Part shown: positions 35,201 to 43,440 of the stretch, piece by piece
How positions within the stretch are numbered: position 1 is the stretch's first letter
Layout: each line of letters opens with the position of its first letter
Assembly: GCA_965219565.1 (NCBI GenBank)
Contig: OZ244780.1
Coordinates: forward strand, 372,001 to 436,000
DNA from: DAOUJI01 sp965219565
GTDB taxonomy: Bacteria; Chloroflexota; Dehalococcoidia; Lucifugimonadales; JAGWBF01
Direction: 5' to 3'
DNA length: 64,000 nt
Made by a program: the position numbers and the translations under genes
Notes under the pieces: model-generated
The model's input: only the letters and a program-made list of their open reading frames with translations
Told to the model about the DNA's origin: nothing
Database searches by the model: none

Positions 35201-36294
35201 CCGAGGTCGAGCAGCCTGCGCAACCTGTTGTTCCGGTTGATCACCCGGCGGTACAGGTCGTTCAGGTCGCTGGTGGCGAACCTGCCGCCGTCCAGCTGCA
35301 CCATAGGCCTGAGGTCGGGCGGCAACACCGGCAGCACGGTCATTATCATCCATTCCGGCTTGTTGCCGCTTTTGCGGAAGGCTTCCACGACGCGCAATCG
35401 CTTAATTGCCTTCTTACGCCTCTGGCCGGAGGTGGAGCGCATCTCCTGCAGGAGGTGTTCCCGCAGCGCCTCCAGGTCAGTCAGCTTCAATATCTCCATA
35501 ATGCCTTCTGCACCCATCATTGCGCGGAAGACGTGTCCTGTGTGCTCTCTGAGTTCACGGTAGCGACTCTCGGCAATCAGTTTGCCGACGCGAAGGTCTT
35601 CCAGCTCGTCTACGCGGGCTTCCATCTCATCCCGCAGCTTGTTCAACTCCTCGTTGACCTTCTGGCGCATGTCCGCTATTTCAACGTCAATGGCCACCCG
35701 CTCCGCCTGGGGCTCTTCTTCGGAAGAGTCGGCTGTGGCCTCCTGGAACTTGCTCTCCACTTCGGTGACCTGGACTTCAAGGACCTGGTTCCTCTTCTCT
35801 GATTCCAGGTCGTAAGTCCTCTGTTTGTCCTCTATGGCCAGGCTCCGGGCGTCGTCGTCCACGAACACGACGATGTGCTGTGCGAAGTAGAGCACCCGCT
35901 CCAGGTTTCGGGGCGACAGGTCCAATAGGAGCCCCAGCCTGCTGGGGGTCCCTTTGCTAAACCATATATGCGCCACTGGGGAAGCCAGGTTGATGTGCCC
36001 CATGCGCTCACGCCTCACCTTGGACCTGGTGACTTCCACGCCGCATCGGTCACAGACAACACCCCTGTAACGGATTCTCTTGTACTTGCCGCAGAAGCAT
36101 TCCCAATCCTTGGTGGGGCCGAAGATGCGCTCGCAAAACAGGCCGTCCTTCTCGGGCCTCAGCGTACGATAGTTGATGGTCTCGGGCTTCGTGACCTCTC
36201 CATGGGACCAGCTTTTGATCTGGTCCGGGGAGGCTATCGATATTCGAATTGCGTTGAAGCTGGTGGCTTGTGTTTCCACCCTGTCTGTCATCAT
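32203..36294 (-). CDS. rpoC: DNA-directed RNA polymerase subunit beta'
   Basis: The 1363-residue subunit holds the catalytic centre: FNADFDGD (around residue 535) binds the active-site magnesium. The N-terminal zinc site is seen in [20 protein letters not shown], and the second zinc site in EEDCETTDG with [13 protein letters not shown]. The bridge-helix/trigger-loop region ([31 protein letters not shown] and [22 protein letters not shown]) is intact. C-terminus ends in a short Ala/acidic tail. ATG at 36294, only 6 bases after the rpoB stop. Normal length for Chloroflexota. Confidence 0.98.
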   Translation of the reverse strand: [1363 protein letters not shown]

Positions 36295-36300
36295 GCTTTC

Positions 36301-39300
36301 TTACTCCGCGTCCGGCTGTTGAATGCTCTGAGCGCCTTCAGACGTTGTTTCCGCCTTGTCGTCTTTTTCCTCGTCAACCTCCGATTCGCCGTCTTCCTCC
36401 TCGTCATCGTCGTCGTCGTCATCATCGTCCGCTTTGTCTTCTACTGTCTCTGTCAGCCCTTCAGTCAGGCTCTCGGCCAAAGTTTGGGCCAGCAACTCGT
36501 CAGGGTCCAATTCCTCTTCCATCTCTATGGAAGTGTCGACTTTTTCCTCCTCGTTCAACAACTCCACCGACAATGACAGGCTCTGCAGTTCCTTAAGGAG
36601 CACGTTGAACGACTCGGGAACCCCCGGCTGGACGATGTCCTCGCCTTTGACTATGGCCTCGTAGGTCTTCACCCGTCCGGCTACGTCGTCTGACTTAACT
36701 GTCAGCACCTCCTGGAGGTTGTGAGCGGCCCCGTAGGCTTCTAGGGCCCACACTTCCATTTCTCCGAATCTCTGGCCGCCGAACTGGGCTTTCCCTCCCA
36801 GCGGCTGCTGTGTAATGAGGGAGTAGGGACCGGTGGACCTGGCGTGTATCTTGTCCTCGACCAGGTGTATGAGCTTTAGCATGTAGATGAAGCCCACAGC
36901 TACGGGCTGGTCAAACTTCTGGCCGGTGCGACCGTCGTAGAGAGGCGCCTTGCCGAATATGGGAGGAGCCATATTGGTCTCCCGGTGGATTCGCATGGTC
37001 TCTTCTTTCATCCGGTTGACGTCCATGTCGGAGGCGTCGATGCTGGCCGTCTCTTCGAGCCATATCTTGAGGGACGCCGAGGTGGCCTCTCCGTGCACGG
37101 AGTCATCGTACAGTACGTCGGATTCGAACCCTCTTTCAGACAGCCAGTTGTGCACCCGATCCATGTTCAGGTCCCAGGAGTCCAAGCCCATTGAGGAATC
37201 TACTGCTCCAGCTTGTTGGGCGAACCACACTCTGGCCAGGGCGTCCTCTATGGAGACGTCCTTAGCTCCGTCAAACACAGGAGTGGTGGCCCTGAAGTTC
37301 AGGTGTCTGGCGGCCCAACCCAAGTGGGTTTCTAGCACTTGGCCTAGATTCATTCGTGAGGGAACCCCCAGCGGGTTGAGTATGATGTCCACCGGAGTTC
37401 CATCCTCCAGGTAGGGCATGTCCTCTACAGGAAGGATTCTGGCGATTACCCCTTTGTTCCCGTGCCGTCCGGCCATCTTGTCTCCGATGGAAATCTTACG
37501 GGTCTGGGCTACCCAGACTCGAACAGCCTCGTTGACACCGGGGGGCAACTCGTCTTTGTTCTTGCGGTCCAGCACCTTGACGTCGATGATCTTGCCTCGT
37601 TCACCGTGGGGGACGCGGAGGGACGTGTCCTTAACGTCTCGGGACTTCTCTCCGAATATGGCGCGCAGCAGCTTCTCTTCTGCAGTCAGCTCCGTCTCGC
37701 CCTTGGGAGTGACCTTGCCCACCAGTACGTCTCCGGGGCCGACGTCAGCTCCCACACGTATGATGCCGCGCTCGTCCAAGTCTCTAAGGCTTTCTTCTCC
37801 CACGTTTGGGATGTCCCTGGTGATTTCTTCAGGGCCGAGTTTCGTCTCTCTGCCCTCCATTTCGTACTTTTCAATGTGGACCGACGTGAAGTAGTCGTCC
37901 TTCACGAGGCTCTCGCTGATGATGATGGCGTCCTCGTAGTTGTAGCCTTCCCAACTCATGAAAGCGACCAACACGTTTTGACCCAGCGCGAGTTCGCCTC
38001 GGTCTGTGGAGGAACTGTCCGCCAGGACAGCGCCAGCTTCCACGGAGGTTCCCTTTTCCACTATGGGGCGCTGGTTGAAACAGGTGCCCTGGTTGGTCCG
38101 GGAGAACTTAGTGAGCATGTGGCAATGTTCCACGCCCTCGTCGTCTATCACCGAGATGTTCTGTCCATCCACCGACGTAACGATGCCTTTGGCCTTGGAC
38201 AGGATCACCTGCCCGCTGTCCCGGGCGACACGACCCTCGATTCCCGTCCCCACTAGGGGCGCCTGGGGCCTAAGCAAGGGCACGGACTGGCGTTGCATGT
38301 TTGAACCCATAAGAGCCCGGTTGGCGTCGTCGTGCTCTAAGAACGGGATCAGAGACGCGGAGACGCTGGTGATTTGCATGGGCGAAACGTCCATGTAGTC
38401 CACAGAGTCAGGCGGCTCTTCCGAGTATTTCTCTCCGATTCGCACTTCCACGCGGTCCGATGTGAACTGGTTTTTCGCGTCGAGGATGACGTTGGCCTGG
38501 GCTATGACGTACTGCTCTTCCTGGTCAGCAGACAGGTAGACCACGTCCTCTTCTTTGCCGGAAACGAAGGGCTTGACCTTAACCTGTCGGGGGGCCAGGG
38601 CGGCTATCTGCTTCAGCCTGTTTCTTCCCACGGCGTGACCTGCCGTTAGGATGGTGTGTCCGTCGGCGCTGACCAACGTCTCGGTGATGGTGCGGCCCTC
38701 GATGTCCGGGTCGGTGTTGGACACCTCTTGGAGCACTCTCCGGTAAGGAGACTCGATGAATCCCAAGGGATTGATTCTAGCGTAGGTGGCCAGCGAGCTG
38801 AGCAGGCCGATGTTGGGCCCTTCAGGAGTCTCGATGGGACATATCCGTCCGTAGTGGGAGAAGTGGACGTCCCTAACGTCAAACCCCGCCCGCTCTCGGG
38901 AAAGCCCTCCTGGCCCCAACGCCGAAAGGCGCCGTTTGTGGGTAAGTTCAGCCAGAGGGTTGGTCTGGTCCATGAACTGGGACAGCTGGGAACCTCCGAA
39001 GAACTCCCTCACCGCTGCCACCACGGGTCTGATGTTGACCAGGGCCTGGGGCGTCGCCTGCTCGGGGTCTATCAAGGTCATGCGCTCCCGCACCATTCTT
39101 TCCATGCGGAGCAGTCCGACACGCATCTGGTTTTGCACAAGCTCTCCGACGGCCCTCACACGGCGGTTGCCCAGGTGGTCTATGTCGTCCACCGCGCCTT
39201 CGCCGTTGTTGATGGTTATCATGGTGCGGAACACCGCAATCAGGTCCTTCCGGGTCAACGTCCTGGTGGCGGCGTCCTCGCCGTGTTTCAGCCTGGAGTT

Positions 39301-40326
39301 GAGCTTGTAGCGTCCTACCCGTCCCAGGTCATACCGTCTGGGTTCGAAGAAAAGGTCGTGGACCAGCGTCCGGGCGTTATCTAGGCTGGGAGGTTCTCCC
39401 GGGCGAAGGCGTCTGTAGAACTCTATTTGGGCGCTGGCGATCTGGCGGGCCTTGACTTTGTCATACTCGTCGTCCGGGCGGAGCCACCCCCACAGAGACT
39501 TCAGGTCGTCTTCTTTGAAGTTGATTTCCTTTTCTTCTTGGGGAGGGTCTCGCTGGAGGGTGGACTCTATGTAGCTGTGGGTCTCGTGGGTGTCCACCTC
39601 GTCGTACAACGCCCTCAGCTCCTCATCGGTGGCGATGCCCAAGGCACGCAGGAACGTGGCCGCCGACACCTTACGTTTTCGGTCCACCTTCACCGACAAC
39701 ACGTTCTTAGAGCTGGTCTCAAATTCCAGCCAGGCCCCTCTGGAAGGGATTATCTTAGCAAAGCAGAACTCCCGGTCGCTGGCGATGTCCTTCTCGACCA
39801 CGAAGTAGGCCCCGGGAGACCTCACGAGCTGGCTCACCACCACCCGCTCGGCCCCGTTTACGATGTAGGTGGCGTTCTCAGTCATCATAGGCATGTCGCC
39901 CATGAAGATGTCCTGCTCTTTTATCTCCCCCGTCTCCTTCATCACCAGACGGGTCTTGACGTAGAGGGGAGTGGCGAATGTAATCTCTTTCTGCTTGCAC
40001 TCTTCGGGTGTGTACTTCGTACACGCTGAGCAAAAGCCGGTATTGGGATTCTCTATGCCCTTGCAGTCATCGTATCTGGGGTCCTTTTTGTTCTTGGGGT
40101 CATGGAAAGAGTGCTTCAAAAAAGAGAGTTCGTACTTGTTGCCCGTGTAGTCCTGTATAGGGGAAATCTCTTTGTAAACTTCCTCCAAACCCTCAATCCT
40201 AAACCAGCGAAAGGACTGTATCTGGCTCTGGATAAGGTTGGGTATGTCGACGATCTGGGATATTCTGGAATAGCTCTTGGTCTGGGTTGCAGCCAGGGAA
40301 TGGCCATTAGACAGAGTTACTGTCAT
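36301..40326 (-). CDS. rpoB: DNA-directed RNA polymerase subunit beta
   Basis: The 1341-residue subunit has the expected rifampicin pocket (SQLSQFMDQTNPLAELTHKRRLSALGPGG, the sensitive-type sequence) and the HYGRICPIETPEGPNIGL block. KISIGDKMAGRHGNKGVI and MLKLIHLVEDKIHARSTGPYSLITQQPLGGKAQFGGQRFGEMEVWALEAYGA are also standard. Two unusual points: an insertion near residues 80-115 (DDCKGIENPNTGFCSACTKY) adds cysteines before the conserved EEC, giving a C-x10-C-x2-C-x7-C set; and the C-terminus ends in a ~65-residue acidic tail with an Asp8-Glu3 run. ATG at 40326; strong promoter 140 bases upstream. rplJL are not adjacent. Confidence 0.98.
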   Translation of the reverse strand: MTVTLSNGHSLAATQTKSYSRISQIVDIPNLIQSQIQSFRWFRIEGLEEVYKEISPIQDYTGNKYELSFLKHSFHDPKNKKDPRYDDCKGIENPNTGFCSACTKYTPEECKQKEITFATPLYVKTRLVMKETGEIKEQDIFMGDMPMMTENATYIVNGAERVVVSQLVRSPGAYFVVEKDIASDREFCFAKIIPSRGAWLEFETSSKNVLSVKVDRKRKVSAATFLRALGIATDEELRALYDEVDTHETHSYIESTLQRDPPQEEKEINFKEDDLKSLWGWLRPDDEYDKVKARQIASAQIEFYRRLRPGEPPSLDNARTLVHDLFFEPRRYDLGRVGRYKLNSRLKHGEDAATRTLTRKDLIAVFRTMITINNGEGAVDDIDHLGNRRVRAVGELVQNQMRVGLLRMERMVRERMTLIDPEQATPQALVNIRPVVAAVREFFGGSQLSQFMDQTNPLAELTHKRRLSALGPGGLSRERAGFDVRDVHFSHYGRICPIETPEGPNIGLLSSLATYARINPLGFIESPYRRVLQEVSNTDPDIEGRTITETLVSADGHTILTAGHAVGRNRLKQIAALAPRQVKVKPFVSGKEEDVVYLSADQEEQYVIAQANVILDAKNQFTSDRVEVRIGEKYSEEPPDSVDYMDVSPMQITSVSASLIPFLEHDDANRALMGSNMQRQSVPLLRPQAPLVGTGIEGRVARDSGQVILSKAKGIVTSVDGQNISVIDDEGVEHCHMLTKFSRTNQGTCFNQRPIVEKGTSVEAGAVLADSSSTDRGELALGQNVLVAFMSWEGYNYEDAIIISESLVKDDYFTSVHIEKYEMEGRETKLGPEEITRDIPNVGEESLRDLDERGIIRVGADVGPGDVLVGKVTPKGETELTAEEKLLRAIFGEKSRDVKDTSLRVPHGERGKIIDVKVLDRKNKDELPPGVNEAVRVWVAQTRKISIGDKMAGRHGNKGVIARILPVEDMPYLEDGTPVDIILNPLGVPSRMNLGQVLETHLGWAARHLNFRATTPVFDGAKDVSIEDALARVWFAQQAGAVDSSMGLDSWDLNMDRVHNWLSERGFESDVLYDDSVHGEATSASLKIWLEETASIDASDMDVNRMKEETMRIHRETNMAPPIFGKAPLYDGRTGQKFDQPVAVGFIYMLKLIHLVEDKIHARSTGPYSLITQQPLGGKAQFGGQRFGEMEVWALEAYGAAHNLQEVLTVKSDDVAGRVKTYEAIVKGEDIVQPGVPESFNVLLKELQSLSLSVELLNEEEKVDTSIEMEEELDPDELLAQTLAESLTEGLTETVEDKADDDDDDDDDEEEDGESEVDEEKDDKAETTSEGAQSIQQPDAE

Positions 40327-40462
40327 GCGTATGCTTCCTCCGGGAGGGGTTTAGACGTTCGGCGCCGGCGTGATGCGCAAAATCGGGCAGAGGTTCCTTA
40401 GGGTCGTTGACGTGGGTCCGAAGTGGGGGCTCCTGGTAGTGTGAGCCATACTGCAACCTTCG

Positions 40463-40490
40463 ATTATAACCCTTTGGCGACGGTTGTCAA
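40463..40490 (-). promoter_or_regulatory. Strong promoter of the rpoBC operon
   Basis: On the minus strand a perfect TTGACA (40490-40485), 16-base spacer and perfect TATAAT (40468-40463). The leader to rpoB would be about 130 bases. The 231-base gap holding it (40327-40557) contains no other feature I can support. Confidence 0.85.
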
Positions 40491-40557
40491 GGGGTATAGT
40501 CAAGCTTGATATACAAAATTCAAAGGCCCAGCGAATAGACTGCGGACCGCGACAGGC

Positions 40558-40758
40558 TTAGGGGCCGCGGAGTCGATCGGAGAAGAAGCGTTCCAGGATG
40601 CGGTCGACGACGGGCATCTCCCCGGCGGCGTACTTGCCTACGACCCAGCCAATCACCGTGAATACCAGGACGATGAAGGCTTCCAGGGGACCTAGGGTCA
40701 CACCGATGATGCCCACCACCAAGCCTACCGCCGCCCAGAGAAACTTGGGGTCGTTCAT
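40558..40758 (-). CDS. DUF2273-type small membrane protein
   Basis: A 66-residue protein with two hydrophobic segments (FLWAAVGLVVGIIGVTLG and FIVLVFTVIGWVVGKYAAG), the hallmark of the small DUF2273 partner of AmaP/Asp23. It probably helps anchor the Asp23 complex to the membrane. It is the last of three genes on the minus strand (asp23, amaP, this one), 30 bases after amaP. ATG at 40758. Confidence 0.78.
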   Translation of the reverse strand: MNDPKFLWAAVGLVVGIIGVTLGPLEAFIVLVFTVIGWVVGKYAAGEMPVVDRILERFFSDRLRGP

Positions 40759-40788
40759 AGCGTCATGTCCACGTTTGAGTACATCTTG

Positions 40789-41412
40789 TTATTCCATCAG
40801 GCGGCGTTCTTGGCCCCGGTCATATCTGACCCTGGACACGTTGACCCGTTCCACCTGCAGTCCTGTCAGCCGCTCCACGACTTCTTTAATTCTGGTCTGA
40901 AGGTCGTCCCTTAGCTCTTTGATGTCCGAACCCATCACTATCTGGGGATAGCAAGCTATTACGATGCTGGCGGGCACGGAGGGAGGTTTGGTCCTTCTCG
41001 CGGCCAAGCGGCATCGCAAGTCCACAATGTTCCGGTTGACGGCGCCGGTGCGCTCCGCCAGAAGTCTCACGCTGTCCGCTTCCACGTTCAGCCTGCCCAG
41101 GTCGGTGACGCTGATGGGCAGCGCGCGTTCTCTCTTGCCCGATCCGCCTTTGTACTGGAAGACAAGCAACAGCGCCATCAGCACGATCACGATAATGGGA
41201 ACGACAACCGCCGCCACTTCTCCGCCGCCCTGAAACTCGGCCAAGCCCCTCAGCTGCGGCTCGAACCAGGCGTTGGACTCAGATTCTATGTCGGAGCCGC
41301 CGGGCAAGAACCAGTAGTTGACAGCTCCAGAGGCCACCAGAAGCGTGATGATGGCCGAAAGTATGATGAACAGGGCCCCCAGTGACACTGCAATCCGGTT
41401 ATACCTATCCAT
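40789..41412 (-). CDS. amaP: AmaP-like membrane anchor for Asp23
   Basis: The 207-residue protein has two membrane spans (residues ~8-32 and ~65-87) near the N-terminus and a soluble C-terminal part with the alkaline-shock-like fold (RLNVEADSVRLLAERTGAVNRNIVDLRCRL, then RIKEVVERLTGLQVERVNVSRVRY). In Staphylococcus AmaP ties Asp23 to the membrane. It lies 32 bases downstream of the asp23 gene and 30 bases before the DUF2273 gene, the same set as in Firmicutes. ATG at 41412. Confidence 0.82.
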   Translation of the reverse strand: MDRYNRIAVSLGALFIILSAIITLLVASGAVNYWFLPGGSDIESESNAWFEPQLRGLAEFQGGGEVAAVVVPIIVIVLMALLLVFQYKGGSGKRERALPISVTDLGRLNVEADSVRLLAERTGAVNRNIVDLRCRLAARRTKPPSVPASIVIACYPQIVMGSDIKELRDDLQTRIKEVVERLTGLQVERVNVSRVRYDRGQERRLME

Positions 41413-41444
41413 AAGCGGAGGTCCTCATCGCCATAATGAATAGC

Positions 41445-41879
41445 CTATTCCACTCTGGTCGGGGGTTTGTCGGTGAACTCTATGCTGGTGACGTTGATGT
41501 TTATCTCCTTGGCCACCAGCCCGCACAACTCCAACACGCGGCGCGCTACGTTTTGACGCACCTTCATTACGATTTCCGGGATGGAGAAGCCGTAGATAAC
41601 CCTCAGGTCGATGTCCAGTATGGCTTCCCTATGGCCGGCCTCCACCTCCACCCCTCGAGACTTCCGTTCGCCGCCGCCAACCCGTTCACTGATCGCCCGG
41701 CGTATGGAGTTGGCGCCCAAGGACGCGACTCCCTCTATCTCTCTTGCCGCAATGCCAGCTATCGCCCCTATTACGTCATCGTCTATTTCGGTCTGGCCTA
41801 CAACCTCGATAGCTTCGAGGCTGCTTATCTCGGCCATCCTGGTTTCCATCTCGGTGTCTCGGATTTCCTCGTCTGCCAA
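41445..41879 (-). CDS. Asp23/Gls24 family envelope stress protein
   Basis: The 144-residue cytoplasmic protein carries the Asp23 pattern: VVGQTEIDDDVIGAIAGIAAREIEGVASLG, then AILDIDLRVIYGFSIPEIVMKVRQNVARRVLELCGLVAKEININVTSIEF. Such proteins form membrane-associated arrays and respond to cell-wall or alkaline stress. The start is TTG at 41879 with GGGAGGT just upstream; an ATG three bases earlier is out of frame. First gene of the trio with amaP and DUF2273. Confidence 0.87.
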   Translation of the reverse strand: MADEEIRDTEMETRMAEISSLEAIEVVGQTEIDDDVIGAIAGIAAREIEGVASLGANSIRRAISERVGGGERKSRGVEVEAGHREAILDIDLRVIYGFSIPEIVMKVRQNVARRVLELCGLVAKEININVTSIEFTDKPPTRVE

Positions 41880-42000
41880 GCATACCTCCCAAATCAGGCA
41901 AACAGCGAATCAGCCCCACGCAATGAGTTTGTCCCCGGCATCGAGTCTGCCTAATACCATGCTAGCACGCGGCCCTATAGCTGTCTATACGGCCTCTCAA

Positions 42001-42900
42001 TTAAGTTCCCGGAATTCTAACGCCCGGCGTCTTGACGCGGATTCTCAATAGGGTCGTGCTGGTCGTCAGGTAGACATCGCGGCGGTCGTCGCCGCCGAAT
42101 GCCAGGTTTGCCGTAACCTCGGGAGTCTTTAGAAACTCTACGTCGGCGCCGTCGGGACCGATTACACAGACTCCGCCATTGGCGGTGCAGAATACGTTGC
42201 CCGCCGAGTCCACCTTCATTCCGTCGGGAACCCCGGGTTCGGCTGACGACAGGTCGGCAAACTTGCGGCCATTGCTTATGGACCCGTCCGCGGCTACGTC
42301 GTATACCTGAATGTACCGGTGATTGCAGACGAGGCCCTTGGACTCCTCGTTCTCCACGCAGCCTTCAATGCGGCTATTGTCGACGTACAACAGGGACTCG
42401 TCCGGGGAGAAGGCGATTCCGTTCGGGTAAGGAAGCTCGTTGGTCCCCAGATGGACTTCCCCGTCGGGGGTGATGTAGTAGACGCCGGATGAGTCCAGCT
42501 CTCTCTCCTCTTTCGGAGTGCGCATCTCCGGGTCGGTGAAATAGAGGATGCCGTCGCTGCGCCCCACGATGTCGTTGGTGCGGCTGAGTCGCTTCCCCTG
42601 GAACCTGTCGGCCAGCGTAACCACGTTTCCATCGGGTTCGGTGCGGCTGATTCGCCGGTTGGTCATCTCGCAGGTGACCAGCCGCCCCTGGAGGTCCAGG
42701 GTGCTGCCGTTGGCCTCGCCGTTGTTTTCCCGGAACACCTCCACGCCTCCGTCGGGGGACCAACGGTAGGTGGTGCGCGTCCTGATGTCCACGAATATGA
42801 CGCTTCCGTCAGTGGGCATCCACACGGGTCCCTCGGTGAACTGGAACCCGTCGGCTAGAGTCTCAAGCTCGCCCTCGAAAATCGTTGAGCCGCTGCTCAT
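42001..42900 (-). CDS. SMP-30/gluconolactonase-like beta-propeller hydrolase
   Basis: The 299-residue protein is a six-bladed propeller of the SMP-30/gluconolactonase/LRE family. Typical blocks: FTEGPVWMPTDGSVIFVDI with the metal-ligand Glu, NGSTLDLQGRLVTCEM, RTNDIVGRSDGILYFTDP with the ligand Asn, YPNGIAFSPDESLLYV and PDGMKVDSAGNVFCTANGGVCV. Such enzymes open sugar or other lactones using a divalent metal. No signal peptide. ATG at 42900 with GGAGGAG. It is divergent from the deazaflavin-type gene at 43020; the 119-base gap is AT-rich near 42970 and probably holds both promoters. Confidence 0.88.
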   Translation of the reverse strand: MSSGSTIFEGELETLADGFQFTEGPVWMPTDGSVIFVDIRTRTTYRWSPDGGVEVFRENNGEANGSTLDLQGRLVTCEMTNRRISRTEPDGNVVTLADRFQGKRLSRTNDIVGRSDGILYFTDPEMRTPKEERELDSSGVYYITPDGEVHLGTNELPYPNGIAFSPDESLLYVDNSRIEGCVENEESKGLVCNHRYIQVYDVAADGSISNGRKFADLSSAEPGVPDGMKVDSAGNVFCTANGGVCVIGPDGADVEFLKTPEVTANLAFGGDDRRDVYLTTSTTLLRIRVKTPGVRIPGT

Positions 42901-43019
42901 TGCTCTCCTCCTATCCTGACGATTGCCGCTATCCTCCGGCGCCGTGCAACATGGCGCGCAGGTGTATATTATACTGACAACGCATAATCAGTCCCACGCT
43001 GGGCGGATTGGGGGCGAAA

Positions 43020-43388
43020 ATGGACGACGCAGTGAAAAAGGCCTTGGAAACGGACCTCGTTATCGACATCACCACCAAAGGAAGAAAGACCGGGCAGCCC
43101 CGCCGCAAGGAGATATGGTTCCACTATCTTGGGGAGGGTGAGATTTACATTACGGGCAGCCCCGGCAAGCGAGGCTGGTATGCCAACATGCTGGCCGAGC
43201 CGGAGTTCACCTTCCACCTGAAACGGAGCGTTCAGGCGGACCTGAACGCCCGGGCTACGGCTGTCACCGACCCCCAGGAGAGACGGAACGCGCTGGACCG
43301 GATAGAGGCAAAGAGGGGCCGCAGCATGAACGGCCAGGACTGGGTGGACCGCAGCCCCTTGGTGAAGGTGGAGTTTCCAGAATTGTAG
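43020..43388 (+). CDS. Deazaflavin (F420)-dependent nitroreductase-family protein
   Basis: The 122-residue protein resembles the Ddn/DUF385 split-barrel family that binds F420: DLVIDITTKGRKTGQPRRKEIWFHYLGEGEIYITGSPGKRGWYANMLAEPEFTFHL. The GRKTGQPRR segment is the family's cofactor phosphate site. Activity would be an F420H2-dependent reduction of an unknown substrate. I chose the ATG at 43020 (GGGGG about 6 bases before) rather than TTG at 43008. It fits the wealth of LLM-type enzymes in the window. A glyoxalase-fold gene follows after 52 bases. Confidence 0.85.
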   Translation: MDDAVKKALETDLVIDITTKGRKTGQPRRKEIWFHYLGEGEIYITGSPGKRGWYANMLAEPEFTFHLKRSVQADLNARATAVTDPQERRNALDRIEAKRGRSMNGQDWVDRSPLVKVEFPEL

Positions 43389-43440
43389 GAGCCCAGGAGA
43401 CGGCCCGGCTCTCTAATCGACGGACCTTAGGAGGTTTGTA

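Noticed and set aside
33334..35802. Long rightward frames opposite rpoC
   Set aside because: They are antisense to the well-conserved rpoC coding sequence and have no recognisable domain.
36390..36500. Frameshifted low-complexity tail in rpoB as an error
   Set aside because: The acidic run is in frame to a proper stop 6 bases before rpoC, so it is accepted as a real C-terminal tail.
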